A stretch of 64,000 nucleotides of DNA from Diogma glabrata (GCA_963693315.1 OY856186.1:75871123-75935122), one strand, 5' to 3'; counted from the first letter of the stretch, positions 12,517 through 24,096 are shown. Numbers and translations are program-made. The notes: generated by a model not told the origin, from the letters alone.

Positions 12517-13470
12517 GTTTGTAAAGATGCGAAATGTGTAAAATATGTTGTAATTTCCGATAAAAGATTAACTCAATAGCAGCAATATACAAAAAAAAAG
12601 GAGTTTAATGCGCCAATTAGCCAAAATAACTATAGGAAAGAATCACCAATTTTTTTTTTAGTGGCATCGCTTCTTGAATAGGCACTGAGTAATTCTCTTG
12701 AGTAAAGATTTACTCAGGCACTTTATTCAAGTAATTTTGACAGTATTTGAATAAGCCTTGAATAACAACTTTTGTACAACTCTATTCAAACACTTATATA
12801 AAACATGTATAAAGCATTATATATGTCTTCTTGAATAAAGAATAATTTTTCATACGCCTTTTCTCCTTGAGTAGAGCTTGTATAAAACTTTTCTCATGCA
12901 TAGTTCAAGAATTTTAAATTTCCCCTTCCATTTTAAATTCCTCTTTTAAAGCTTTACTCAATGATTATCTAGGTTAAATTGTTACCTGGGAATGGCGCCA
13001 TCACTCAATTTTGTCCGAATTTTTGTGACAAAACGTCCATTGAACCATCCATTGAACCATCCGTCCAAGAGAACCATTAAACATAAATTAAGAGAAATGA
13101 AGCGCAAGTTTTAGGTAGATTTCTCAGAAAAATCTACCTATTTTAAGTTTGATTGGTTTTAATTTGTTGTGTTTATATGTGTCAAAAAAACCATATAAAA
13201 AAACCATGATTCCATATGTGGCAAAAAAATCATTTTCCTAATTTTGAACGAAATTAATTACTACAGAGGGTAAAGAATTAAAAACTACTCGATTTTCGAG
13301 TGAGAAAACTTTTAATATCTTTGAATAAAGTACAAAAAAATGTTAATAAAAATTAGCGAGATACCCGGGATCCCGGGATGAAATTCCGGGAAACCGGGGT
13401 GAAAATTTACCCCCGGGATCCCGGGGAAAACGGGATCCCGGGATCCCGTTTGAGAAACCCTAGTACCAGT

Positions 13471-14914
13471 TACCTAAATTGCCCTAGTAAAAATTCCTTA
13501 ATTGTACTAGTACGATTAAGGGAACTATTGTAACACAAGGATTTAATTTGCTTATAAATGTTTTTAATGGTGACAAAAATGGAATGATTTCCTTAATAGT
13601 GGATAACTTTGGACTGTATATTAACAATTACTTTTCTTTAAGAATATATATTTTAAAACGATGCACAGTAAGCGTAAAGCACTTGTGTAGTTTGAAATAA
13701 ATTAATAGTAGAGCATTGTTATGCTGACCATCTCAGATAAGTAGAACTATAATAAAATAACAAACAAAATCTATCTCTGTGACGTCCTTGCTTAAACAAT
13801 AAAATAAATTTCAACGAAACTAATTTCTAGCTGGGACGATACACAAAAGACAACATTAAAATAAAAAATTAAATATAAATGTAGAACGAAAACGAAAGAA
13901 ACGAACGAAAAAATACGAAGTGTAGCGATACTTTATTATTTGTAGATGTTGATAATCATATTTTTCATTTTCAATAATCAGATCACGTTTAACTTTAAAC
14001 AATAGACGATCAAGGGTTTTTTTCCAAAAAAAAATTAATTATAAATTGAAATTAAGTGATTTAACTTTAATGAAAATTTAAACTGTTTATTTGTTATTAA
14101 GAATTATGAAAGTTATAAAGAATATAGTTAAATTCTACTTACATATATTCATTTATAGTTCCGCTAATGAATAAAATTGTCAAATTTAATGATTTTTTTT
14201 TCTATTTGGACTTTAATTAAAAATAACACAAAAAAAGAAGGCAGTCGTAAGAACTGCCGACAGAAGTGAAAACTTAAAACTGTAAAATAGCTGTGTTTTT
14301 TTGTATCTTCCAATTATTGTAGCATTGCAAATTAAAATTTCAGAATGTTTAAATTAAAATCATTAAAATTATTCTGGGTTTTACATCTATCAGCATTCCA
14401 AGCAACTATTATTTGCTACATTTTGATATTTAAAATAATCAAAACACATCATATAAAAATTTACGTCTATCAACACCTTAGAAAGCATGTTGTTATGGTA
14501 CCTTGTTCTTAAAAGTTTTTTATGTGTTGTTGTGACACACATTGTAATTTCTACTACCAAACACATTTTATTTAAAACCAAAATAGCGTGCCATCAAAGA
14601 ATATTCCAAAACTAAGACTAAGGGATGGTATCGTTGATTGAAAAAACTTCATACGCCAGCACCCCTAAGATATCACTTTGGCTAATGAGATTTCACTGCT
14701 ATAGCCAGTGGTATATGAAATCTCAAGATAACTCATATACCAATAGCAGGGCCTAAAGTACGCGTGGTTGTCCCACCCATAGATCAACAATTTTAAATTT
14801 TACAAATCTTCCTGCGGAAAGCTAAGTAAATTAGTATTAATGCGCATTGTTGCCGTTTAAAAATCACTATCGGCTAAGTGCCACCATTTTTAATTAGTTT
14901 ATTTATCATTATTG
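13471..14914. other. AT-rich region, no gene seen
   Basis: A short interrupted inverted repeat (GAGATTTCA with TGAAATCTC) lies near 14688-14724. Nothing else is identifiable. Confidence 0.4.
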
Positions 14915-15356
14915 CCAGCCATGTTTAATCATACATAAGCTATGCTACTTTGTATCGAATTTGTGCTATTTTCGTCTCGTAATTTTGAGCTTTAAATCGA
15001 TATAATCGATGTTATCAAGTATCAAGTTACAAGTATACCATTCCAAACCAACAACATATTTGGTGTAGATGATAAAATTTGTAACATCATGATGTGTTAA
15101 ACTCCAAAACATATAATTTTGATATACAAATGCAATTGTTTCAGGTTATACTTTCTTTCTTACGTTATTTTTAATTTCATAAAAAAATTATGTTCAACAA
15201 AAAAAACATTGATCAAAGCAAACTACCGTTTAAAACGATATTTAAATCAAAAAGAAGCGTGACGATATTTGCATGTAAAAATGGTAACGTGAATATATAA
15301 ATTTTTCCTCATACAAAATTGCACAACGCGCCTAAAGAAGTTTTCACTTCAAAAAT
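14915..15356. repeat. Dispersed repeat, copy 1
   Basis: Shares ordered blocks with 46795-47310: GTTTAATCATA at the left, ATTGATCAAAG in the middle, AGCGTGACG, and the end motif AAAGAAGT with a facing ACTTC. The central part has diverged. It is non-coding and its class is unknown. Confidence 0.5.
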
Positions 15357-15732
15357 AATTGTACTATCCCGAGAACCACTTCATTGGTGATTTACATATT
15401 ATCGTTACAAGGATGCGAAAAAAAGTCAATCAAACAATATTAAGGTTGTTAAAATACAATAAAGTAGATAGATAGATGATGGTCATTCTTGCTCATGAGT
15501 TGTGAATTGAAATGATCAAATGGAATAATAAGACAGAAAACTTTTGTTTTCAATAGTGTTTTTTTAATTCATAGAATGGGGAACATTTCTATTCTAATTA
15601 ACATCCTAAGTCACGATTGTATAGTCATTATTGATTGTTTCCAATCAATGTGAAATCAATGGCTGACACTTGGTCAATTTGTAGTTCTATATGTATTAAC
15701 ATTAGACTACATTAAGGGAATTTAAATTTATT
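15357..15732. other. AT-rich spacer
   Basis: No feature identified. Confidence 0.4.
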
Positions 15733-16276
15733 TTGGATTTTTGAGATCAATTAAACTCAAGTAAGTAAAGAAGTAATTGGAATATTTTCAATTCAAAGGT
15801 ATGGTTTGAAGTTTCTCAGAAAAAAACTACAATTCACATTTTACGTGTTTCGGATCGGATTCGAACCTCCCCTCGTCAGTGCCCGGCTCGAATCCTTAGG
15901 CAGATGAAATCCTTGGGCCTATGAATTCACACAAAGTATTGTCTAGAAATTTAATGCAAAAATCCCATATAATGTAAAAGCATTTCCATAATATGGAGTC
16001 TAATGACAGTGGAAAAAATTCAACTTAAGTAAAAAATAATTAAGTGATGAAGAAGTTTCAACTTTGAAATTGTCATCGCCTCAACGGCGTAATCGACAGC
16101 GTGTCTGCCCAAGGATTCGAGCCGGGCACTGACGAGGGGAGGTTCGAATCCGATTCGAAACACGTAAAATGTGAATTGTAGTTTTTTTCTGAGAAACTTC
16201 AAACCATACCTTTGAATTGAAAATATTCCAATTACTTCTTTACTTACTTGAGTTTAATTGATCTCAAAAATCCAAA
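15733..16276. repeat. Large inverted repeat with tRNA-like B boxes
   Basis: Arms of about 165 bp (15733-15897 and 16108-16276) are near-perfect reverse complements around a 210-bp spacer. Each arm carries GGTTCGAATCC (plus strand near 16140, minus strand near 15855), identical to the consensus pol III B box, next to GAGCCGGGCACTGACGAG. It could be a foldback element or two inverted SINE copies. Confidence 0.75.
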
Positions 16277-17339
16277 ATGATTTCATTTATTTTTCTAGCC
16301 AATTTTTTTGAAAAAAAAAGAACGTTTGTGTACGAGTATACACAGGTAAGAAGTGAAACGTCCTTATGACATATCATTTTTCTACTAGTTACAACTTCAC
16401 AGAAATTGGGTCGACATGGCTTAAGAAAAAAAACTCCGATTATTGATAACCAATTGTTTGGTGAGTATATATCTTCGTATATACCTCTGTTACACTCCAC
16501 ACTGTTCGCCTGCAACAGTTGATGGTAAGCAAAATCAAAACGCTAAATTTAACAAGATTTGGAAATGTTTGCACGTTCTATTGACAGGCAATTAGTTGAA
16601 CTGTGGTAGAACTTTGAAGTTCCTCATAAACCAGGTTAACTAGCCGCCAAAGGGTTTTCAGCAATATTTCACAATACTTTTATACGTTATATCTCTCAAT
16701 AATCTGAAATTAATTTAAAAAATATTTTCACAATTAACATCTTCAGATTAAACTTTATGAATCTTTTCTGCTTCTTTAAATTTTGCCCACGGTAAAAGAT
16801 TACATTGTAAAGTAATTATATTTAAATTCAACTCATACCACAAAACCTTTTACTAATATATCCACCAACATAATTTTCTTTGTTTATGTTTAAAGCCGCT
16901 TTAAGTCCTTCCCAATATAAAAACTTTTAAATCTTTTCCTTTTATTTTAAAAATTAATTCCGTCTGATAAGATATTTCTTACCAACCAACCATAATCTCA
17001 ATCGTCAACAACAAATCTTAAAATAACCGTACAGCAAACCACAATAATCAATAGAAAATAAAGCTTTTATCTTTCATAATATTCATTGACTTATCTTGAA
17101 AACAAAAAAAAACTCTTATTTCTAATTTGGTTATCTATTACAAAAAAAAAAAAATAAAAATAAAATTACTAAAACAAAATAAAAATCTATAAAAAAACAA
17201 CATGGCGCGTTACGAAAAATCGTGACGAATTTTTTTATTTTAACACTGCTATAAAATTTCTCTTATACGCCGATAAGGAAGTTTCACTTCAAAAAATTCA
17301 GCTGTTTGTATGGCGTATATGTAATTGAACATTGGACAT
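16277..17339. other. AT-rich region
   Basis: No gene seen. A diverged copy of the dispersed AAGTTTCACTTC-type palindrome lies near 17264-17296. Confidence 0.4.
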
Positions 17340-17990
17340 GAAAATTTGAGAAATATTTTTTGAATTTGAAAAAAGTTTGTATATTTGATTTTGTAATAAT
17401 TTTTGCAATATTTTTAGAATCTTGGAAAAAATTTAATTTTTGATTTTGTTATAATTTTTTGCAATATTTTTAGAATTTTGAAAAGTAAATTGAATTTTTG
17501 AATTTGTGAATTTAATATACATATATATATATATATTCTTAGAATTTTGAAAAAAGATTCAATTTTTGATTCTATAAGAATTTTTGGCATATTTTTAGAA
17601 TTTTGAAACATTTTAAATTTCTGATTTTATTGTAATTTTTGGAATGTTGAAAAAAGTTTCAGTATTTGATTTCGCTATAATTTTCGCAATATTTTTAGAA
17701 TTTTGGAAAAAGTTTGACTTATTGAATTTTTAAGAATTTTTGGAATATTATTAGAATTTAGAAAAAGTTTAAATATTTGATTTTTTTCTAATTTTTAGAA
17801 TATTTTTGGAATTTTGAAAAAGTTTCAATTTTTGATTTTGTTATAATTTTTGCAATATTTTTAGAATTTTTGAAAAAAGTTTAAATCTATGGTTTTGTAA
17901 TAATTTTTAGAATATTTTTAAAATTTTGAAAAAAGTTTGATTTTATTTAATCTTTGGGAATTTCGTAAGAAATATAAATTTGTGATTTCG
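17340..17990. repeat. AT-rich tandem array, about 60-70-bp units
   Basis: Roughly nine or ten diverged units repeat the order AATTTTGAAAAA, AGTTT, TTTGATTTTGT, TAATTTTTGC, AATATTTTTAGAA. Spacing is irregular and one unit contains a TA microsatellite (17518-17537). It looks like an old satellite-like array and is non-coding. Confidence 0.75.
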
Positions 17991-20254
17991 TAATATTTTC
18001 TCGAAATGCTAAATGGAGAAGTTTTTGAGTAGTTTGCTGAGTGTATCATTTTTTCACTAAATTATCGTGATATATGATCTGTTATCCTTAACCAGTAAAA
18101 AATAGTATATGACGCACGGACGGACTATTTTGGACTTAATGTGGGTGCATCGATTTGCTAGCGCCTCGATTTGCAAACTCCACATGCGTTCAAAATCTTT
18201 AGCTTTACGTCCTTGCATCATAATGTACTATTTTAGCTCCCTCGTTAATTTTTGTTTAATCACATTTCTTGTTCTTCTACAAACTACAAACTTGGTGCAG
18301 TAAAAACTCAAAAAGATTTTTTAGTCCAAAAACGAAAATAAACAGTTTGCCCAACTGTTTTTTTTGTGTCTAAAATCGTTAAAATTATTGTATTGTAAAT
18401 TTATTTTAAAAGTAAAATATGCCATCCAAAACAAGAAAAGCTCCAGCAAATCTTATTTTATTTGTACTTTGAACTTTGAAACTAAAACTTTGAAAAAAAT
18501 TGACCAAAACATTTTGGCTGTGAAATAAATTAGCACCAGATAATTTCAAAAATCAAGACATTGTAAAAAAAAATATTACACTAATCTTGTGAAAAAAATT
18601 AAACAAAAACTAACGTTTTCTTAACAAAAAAAAACTAAACTATAACTTTCTTGCACAAAATCTAATCTTCATTAAAACTTTTTTTTATTATTCCAAAGGA
18701 GAATGAAAAAAAACTAAAACTTTGTTGAGATCGTACAACCAATTATGACACCAAAATAAGAAAAACGAATTTTGTTTTTCCATTTTATTTTTCTTCTGAA
18801 ATTTTTTAGTTTTTCCAATTTTGTTGTTTGGTTTAACGTTTATAATTTTTTTTGAAAATACAAGAAATACGACTAAAAACTACAAATTGTATTTGGAAAA
18901 CTCTCATCTTGTGTTATTGGGATATGCTATGTTTTTGTTGCAACTTTTTCGTTTCTTATATTTAGTTCGATTTTATTTCATAAAACTTGCAATCAATGTT
19001 GTATTTCGGTTACAAAACAGATTGCTTTTAATTAAAAACTTGCATTTGTGTAGTAATATTCAAGGAATTCAAACGTTTTATGCATCCGTTCTGTCGTTGT
19101 AAAAAGTATATAATCAAATAAAAAATCAGACAAACTTTTATTTTAAAATAACTCTAAAATCTAAATCTAACTTTAAATTGTATTTAAACTGACTTCAAAT
19201 ATTTATCATGGTACTATTGCATGACAATTACTGTCATAATTTCGTTACAGAAACACGCTGATCTGATTAAATCTACTTTGTTTTTCTTCAGTTTATGTAT
19301 GCTACTTCTTGTTCCTCTTGTATTGCTTCCGTACTTCCTTAGCACTAGTTTTTAAATATCGTGAAATATGTAGCATTATACAGCTGTACAAAATACTTGC
19401 CGTTTGTATTTCCAATTTCCAATGTCATCTAAAGTTAGATCCCAACATTATAAAAATACATTTCCCTGTTATCTACAAAACTTTTGCATATAAATCAATC
19501 TTATATGTAATATGAAATAAATCCCAAAACCCACATTCATCAGATTAATTTAGTTCAACAAACGAGGCGTTCCTTAAACTTTCCCTTCTCCATGAAAAGA
19601 AAAATTTCTAATACAAATTGCTCTAATGATAATATTACAGAATCAAAATAGTTTGAAAAAAATAATCATATAATATTTAACGCGTGCATGAACTTTATAA
19701 ATTGCCTATAATTTTCAGATAATCGACCTGCAATTTAGTCTTCGAAGAAAACAAACGAAATAAACAAAAATTTAAGAAAAATGTAAGAAAAACAAGTTAA
19801 ATATTTGAACGGAAGATTAATCCAAATAGCATTTTGTGATGTTCGTTGATTTATGTTTTTATATTGAAATTCTTGTAACGATAGTTTCGTTACGTTTATT
19901 TTTTATAATTTAGTTATCTTGTTCAAGGGAATACAGAATATGTTCGAAATAAAGAAAATGTTATTTATTGTTGTTAAGTTAATTAATTGGTGGTTATGTC
20001 GAGAATTTCTGATGGTTTTATAGAATGATCGTGATTTTGTTATAAAATATTACGGTTATCTAGCTAATATATGAAGAAGTAGATGAATAGACCAAACATT
20101 TATTCCTCGTTTGTATCAACAACGTAACGGTGATTTCTTAAACGTAACAAACAGTGAAAATTATACTAGCAAATTTTCACACACTTCAAGTGAAATTTAA
20201 TCTTCGCACACTTCAAGTGAAATTTAATTACTTATATGTTTTATATCTTTCTAG
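17991..20254. other. AT-rich region with an unrecognised hydrophobic ORF
   Basis: A 93-codon open frame at 18821-19102 (+) is strongly hydrophobic and ends beside a possible splice donor, GTAAAAAGT. A second open frame lies at 19309-19515. Both may be chance frames in AT-rich DNA. Near 20173-20227 the block CACACTTCAAGTGAAATTTA is tandemly duplicated. No gene can be assigned. Confidence 0.3.
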
Positions 20255-20420
20255 TCGAAAATGGGTAGCGAAAATCCGAAATTCTACGTCCACGCCGTGC
20301 TACCTGGGTAACGCTAACAGAATTAGGTTGGTGTAGTTGAGAGGGGCAGAGTAAATACTGCTTATACTCAATGATTCTGCACCATGGCGAGTCATTGGCG
20401 CCATAAAACCAATGCAACTC

Positions 20421-20583
20421 AAGCGTCTGTTCTCCATGTTAGGGGCGGCTTGGAGCGGGCGTCTGTCTTGCATCAAGCGGCTCGCTATATAAATGTGTAG
20501 AAAGCGTCTGTTCTCCATGTTAGGGGCGGCTTGCAGCGGGCGTCTGACTTGGATCAAGCGGCTCGCTATATAAACGTGTAAAA
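20421..20583 (+). repeat. Tandem 81-bp monomers in the RTE 5' region
   Basis: Two units (20421-20501 and 20502-20583) share GCGTCTGTTCTCCATGTTAG at the start and GCTCGCTATATAAA near the end. Each carries a TATA-like box. Relatives have two diverged units (52261-52420) or one (about 28290-28370), so the copy number varies. A promoter role is inferred from the position. Confidence 0.75.
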
Positions 20584-20778
20584 AAGTTGTTTCTGGTGAC
20601 CTTAAGATGCAGAACGAACCCATTCACGAAAATTTGGGTTGGGCGAAGGGCTAACACCCCATTTCCGTAAAAAAATTATTGTCATGAATTCTGTACACAG
20701 AATGCCTCGGAATATCTCGGAATTATTATTGGAACGACCTCGGAAACTGTACCCGGACTACGATTTAAAAATGGGAAC

Positions 20779-23664
20779 GTGCTAAGCCTTAGAAGACCAG
20801 GAGATCTCCTAAAACTCACACAACAAGTCGAGAGCTACACACTAGATATAGTGGCATTACAAGAACTAAGATGGCCAGGTAGTGGAATCCATGAAACAGC
20901 GAAAGGATACACTCTTTATTATTGCGGTCATCAAAACGGAGGAGAATTTGGAGTTGGCTTTCTTATACACCGTCGCGTGAATCAGCATGTTATCGACTTC
21001 TGCCCAATTAATATGCGGTTATGCACACTGAGAATCCGCACGCAAAAATTCAATGTAACGGTCGTCAATGTTCATGCACCTACTGAAGATAAAGCAGATG
21101 ATATTAAAGACCTGTTCTTCCTAGAACTCGAAGAAGTCATCAATAAAATCCCGCGGCACGATATAAAAATCGTGGTAGGTGACTTTAATGCTCAAATCGG
21201 TAGGATTGCAGAACTTAAAACACATATCGGCCCTAACAGCTTGCATCATACCAGCAGCAATAACGGTTTTCGCGCAGCCGAGCTGGCTATGATGTATAAT
21301 CTAGCAATTTCCAGCACTTTCTTCCCTCACAAGAGAATCCACAAGGCAACGTGGAAATCAAATGATGGAAGAACGGAAAATCAAATCGATCACGTCATGA
21401 TTTCTAAGAGACACTCCACAAGTGTAACTGACGTTCGATCATACAGAGGTGCTGATATGGACACTGATCATATGCTTGTCATCTTTAAGTACAAGTGCAA
21501 ATTATCATCTACATTTAATAGACAAGCAAAAAAGACCGTGCGCTGGAACGTCGATGCATTTAAACATCCGGAAACGCTGAACAGATATCAGGAAATTGTA
21601 ACGCAAAGCATAGAAGAGCATGACATCTCTTCTGAGATGCCATTTAACATACAAGAAGAATGGCAAACGCTTCAATCAACCATCATATCCGCAGCACAAA
21701 CTACAATCGGAAAGCGGCCACCGAAATCACACAACGAATGGTTCGACGACGAGTGCCGCCAATCCGTTGAACATAAACAAAAACTGCGAGAAAAATGGTT
21801 AACAAGGAACACCCGAAGCTGCCAAGCTGATTATCTATGCGCCAGGAAAGTCTCAGCAAAACTTCTACGTAAAAAGAAACGCGAACACATGAAGAGCTGC
21901 ATTGAAGACATCAACCAACATGCGGCCAGCGGAAATTCAAAAGAGTGCTTTGCCAATGCACGGAATCTGACAAAAGATTTCCACCCAAGATCTACAGCCA
22001 TCAAAAATGAAAATAATGAACTTACAACAAGTGAACGTGATGTGCTGGCAGTGTGGCGATCCCACTTTCAAGACCTATTGAATAGGACGAATGAAGTTTA
22101 TCCTATTCGAGCAATTGCTCCATCAACTGAGGAGATTTTTGTCCCTTACCCAGCAATAGAGGAAGTGGAAGCTGCAATTAAAAAACTGAAAAATGGCAAA
22201 TTACCAGGTTTCGATGGAATTCCCGCAGAACTTTTGAAAAATGGAGGAGCAGCTCTGGTCTCACGTATATACGATCTGATTTTTGCAATCTGGGACCAAG
22301 AAGAACTACCTGCTGAATGGAAAACAGCTCTCATTGTTCCGCTACATAAGAAAGGTGACCGTCTAAAGTGTGAAAATTATCGTGGCATCGCACTGTTGAA
22401 CACTGCATATAAAATACTAGCTAATGTTGTACTTGCTCGACTCATCCCGTTCGCCGAATCTATCATCGGTGACTATCAGTGTGGTTTTCGTCCCAACCGC
22501 TCAACCACAGATCAATGTTTTACATTAAGGATGATTCTGGAAAAATGTTGGGAGTACAACATCAGCATTCACCAGCTCTACGTTGATTTCAGGCAAGCAT
22601 ATGATAGTATCATCCGCGACAACCTCTGGTCCGCACTCATATGCCTTGGTATCCCAGAGAAACTTGTTTCTCTGTGCAAACTCACAACATCGGGATCAAA
22701 TTGTAGAATAGTAATCGAAGGGTCAGTTTCTGATCCTTTCGATATAACATCAGGTGTTCGACAAGGTGATGCACTCGCGCCCATACTGTTTAATTTGGCG
22801 CTAGAGTACGCGATAAGAAAAAGCCGAATTGAGACGCAAAACTGCATATATAATAAATCTAGTCAAGTTCTTGGCTACGCAGATGATATTGTGCTTCTCG
22901 GACGTAGAACGAGCGATATTAAAGATAGTCTCTCTCAGCTTGAAAGAAATGCTAAACGACTTGGATTATGCATCAACACCGGCAAGACTAAAGTGCTAAC
23001 AACATCTAAGAACATACCTCCCGGAAATCTGGATACTGGCGACTACGAAGTGGAACGCGTGGAAAACTTCAAATACCTCGGGTCTGTAATAACATCGTCA
23101 AATGACATGCAGGCAGATATCAAAGCCCGTGTCTCTGCCGCATATAGAGTTTTCTACGCATACTCAAAACTTCTGCGATCAAAACATCTTTCGCGGTCGT
23201 GTAAACTCACACTTTACAAAACATTAATTCGACCTGTGCTTACATTTGGAAGTGAAAGCTGGACACTGACTTCCTCCGATTGTAGAATTTTATCAATATT
23301 CGAGAGGAAGGTCATACGAACAATTTATGGTCCATGTAAAGTTGCTGAAAATCAGTATAGAATCCGAATGAATCACGAAATCAGACAGCTTCTTGGAGGC
23401 TGCGATGTAATCGGATTCATTAAATCTAACCGGATCAGATGGTTTGGTCATGTAGAAAGGGCTCCATTAGAAAGAATGATAAAAAAAGCGTCCCAACAAC
23501 AACCAGCTGGTGTTCGTCGAAGAGGAAGACCTAGACAACGCTGGCGTGATGACATCATCCAAGACCTTCGTGATATAGGATGTCGAAACTGGGGTCAACT
23601 GGTCATGGAACGAGATGATTGGAAGCTTATTGCACAGACGGCAAAATCCCTTCATGGGATGTAA
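20779..23664 (+). CDS. RTE endonuclease-reverse transcriptase (intact frame)
   Basis: The 961-codon frame encodes the enzyme that nicks target DNA and primes reverse transcription there. The AP-endonuclease is at residues 1-235: ALQELRW with catalytic Glu29, VHAPTED near 100, VVGDFNAQIG near 137-146, IDHVMIS near 203 and TDHMLV near 227. RT is at about 450-700: LPGFDGIPAELLKNG, GFRPNRSTTDQCF, YVDFRQAYDS, GVRQGDALAPILF and LGYADDIVLLG. The C-terminus has the RRRGRPRQRWRDD basic motif typical of RTE. No in-frame ATG precedes the domain: 20779 is GTG, and the open frame continues upstream (residues FKNGN). The true start is therefore unclear, perhaps non-AUG or reinitiation after a 33-codon upstream ORF at 20684. 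Confidence 0.92.
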   Translation: MLSLRRPGDLLKLTQQVESYTLDIVALQELRWPGSGIHETAKGYTLYYCGHQNGGEFGVGFLIHRRVNQHVIDFCPINMRLCTLRIRTQKFNVTVVNVHAPTEDKADDIKDLFFLELEEVINKIPRHDIKIVVGDFNAQIGRIAELKTHIGPNSLHHTSSNNGFRAAELAMMYNLAISSTFFPHKRIHKATWKSNDGRTENQIDHVMISKRHSTSVTDVRSYRGADMDTDHMLVIFKYKCKLSSTFNRQAKKTVRWNVDAFKHPETLNRYQEIVTQSIEEHDISSEMPFNIQEEWQTLQSTIISAAQTTIGKRPPKSHNEWFDDECRQSVEHKQKLREKWLTRNTRSCQADYLCARKVSAKLLRKKKREHMKSCIEDINQHAASGNSKECFANARNLTKDFHPRSTAIKNENNELTTSERDVLAVWRSHFQDLLNRTNEVYPIRAIAPSTEEIFVPYPAIEEVEAAIKKLKNGKLPGFDGIPAELLKNGGAALVSRIYDLIFAIWDQEELPAEWKTALIVPLHKKGDRLKCENYRGIALLNTAYKILANVVLARLIPFAESIIGDYQCGFRPNRSTTDQCFTLRMILEKCWEYNISIHQLYVDFRQAYDSIIRDNLWSALICLGIPEKLVSLCKLTTSGSNCRIVIEGSVSDPFDITSGVRQGDALAPILFNLALEYAIRKSRIETQNCIYNKSSQVLGYADDIVLLGRRTSDIKDSLSQLERNAKRLGLCINTGKTKVLTTSKNIPPGNLDTGDYEVERVENFKYLGSVITSSNDMQADIKARVSAAYRVFYAYSKLLRSKHLSRSCKLTLYKTLIRPVLTFGSESWTLTSSDCRILSIFERKVIRTIYGPCKVAENQYRIRMNHEIRQLLGGCDVIGFIKSNRIRWFGHVERAPLERMIKKASQQQPAGVRRRGRPRQRWRDDIIQDLRDIGCRNWGQLVMERDDWKLIAQTAKSLHGM

Positions 23665-23690
23665 ACGCCAGAGAGAGAGAGTCGAAAATG

Positions 23691-23988
23691 TTTCCCATAA
23701 TATATTCCTCAAAATAATTTGGAAACAAAATATATGAAAATCATTCTTCACACTTAATACTTAACACAGTTAGCGATTTTTTTTTACACACAACACAATT
23801 GACTGACAAAATAATAATCAAGGTTCTGGTCTCACATACAAATGCCGATCATCAAGATTTATTCATACTCAACTACTCATTATCCCTATAAATAACAGTT
23901 TTTAAAGCCAGATATATATATAAATTTGCTATTTTTGACACACTTCGTTTTTAACTCTCTTACCATTAACATAACCTAGTTGTAGAAA
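23691..23988. other. Spacer
   Basis: AT-rich DNA between the RTE element and the first Helitron end. No feature seen. Confidence 0.4.
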
Positions 23989-24096
23989 CTAGGAGGGCCC
24001 GACGTGCTTCGCTACGCTTATAAATAAAGTTTTTGCGTAGAGATTTTGTTGACGTAGAAGCAATGATTTCAAAAAGTGGTAATAAGATATGCTAGC
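23989..24096 (-). mobile_element. Helitron 3' end (minus strand)
   Basis: Read on the minus strand, an AAGCGTAGCGAAGCACG hairpin is followed by GGGCCCTCCTAG and then T. The CTAG terminus, a nearby hairpin and a 3' flanking T are the Helitron 3' signature. This segment is the inverted partner of 24236-24334. Confidence 0.7.

Larger units (their letters stand above)
10962..12990. mobile_element. Nested TIR element with subterminal repeat arrays
   Basis: Inverted ends CCCAGGTAACAATTT (10962-10976) and AAATTGTTACCTGGG (12976-12990) are flanked by the 3-bp direct repeat AAT, which fits a TIR transposon with a 3-bp target duplication; the superfamily is unresolved. Subterminal zones (about 11030-11400 and 12670-12960) hold many diverged copies of TACTCAAG and ATTCAAG, in opposite orientation at the two ends. 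No transposase is encoded. The interior carries a perfect hairpin and two tRNA-like segments. Confidence 0.7.
10637..13462. mobile_element. Non-autonomous hAT-like element, 2.8 kb
   Basis: The ends are TAGGGTTTCTCA at 10637 and TGAGAAACCCTA at 13451-13462. The 8-bp direct repeat GTACCAGT flanks it exactly (10629-10636 and 13463-13470), as expected of hAT insertion. Both ends carry GC-rich CCCGGGATCCCGGG-type repeats (10680-10725 and 13365-13450), striking in otherwise AT-rich DNA. No transposase frame is present. About 2 kb of its interior is a second, nested TIR element. Confidence 0.85.
20265..23680 (+). mobile_element. Complete RTE-clade LINE with 10-bp target duplication
   Basis: The element runs from GGTAGCGAAAATCCG to a GA-rich 3' end and is flanked by the perfect 10-bp direct repeat GTCGAAAATG (20255-20264 and 23681-23690). 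It is 3416 bp long, the usual size for RTE. It has a 5' region with two tandem monomers, one long EN-RT frame and a very short 3' UTR. The uninterrupted frame and exact target duplication imply recent insertion. Partial relatives lie at 52101-53812 (same family) and 26222-28519 (related family). Confidence 0.93.

Noticed and set aside
17414..17611. 65-codon minus-strand ORF rich in K, I and F
   Set aside because: It falls inside an AT-rich tandem array and has no domain.
20300..20623. 107-codon minus-strand ORF (and its relative at 52137-52460)
   Set aside because: It lies antisense in the RTE 5' region, and its repeats mirror the 81-bp monomers.
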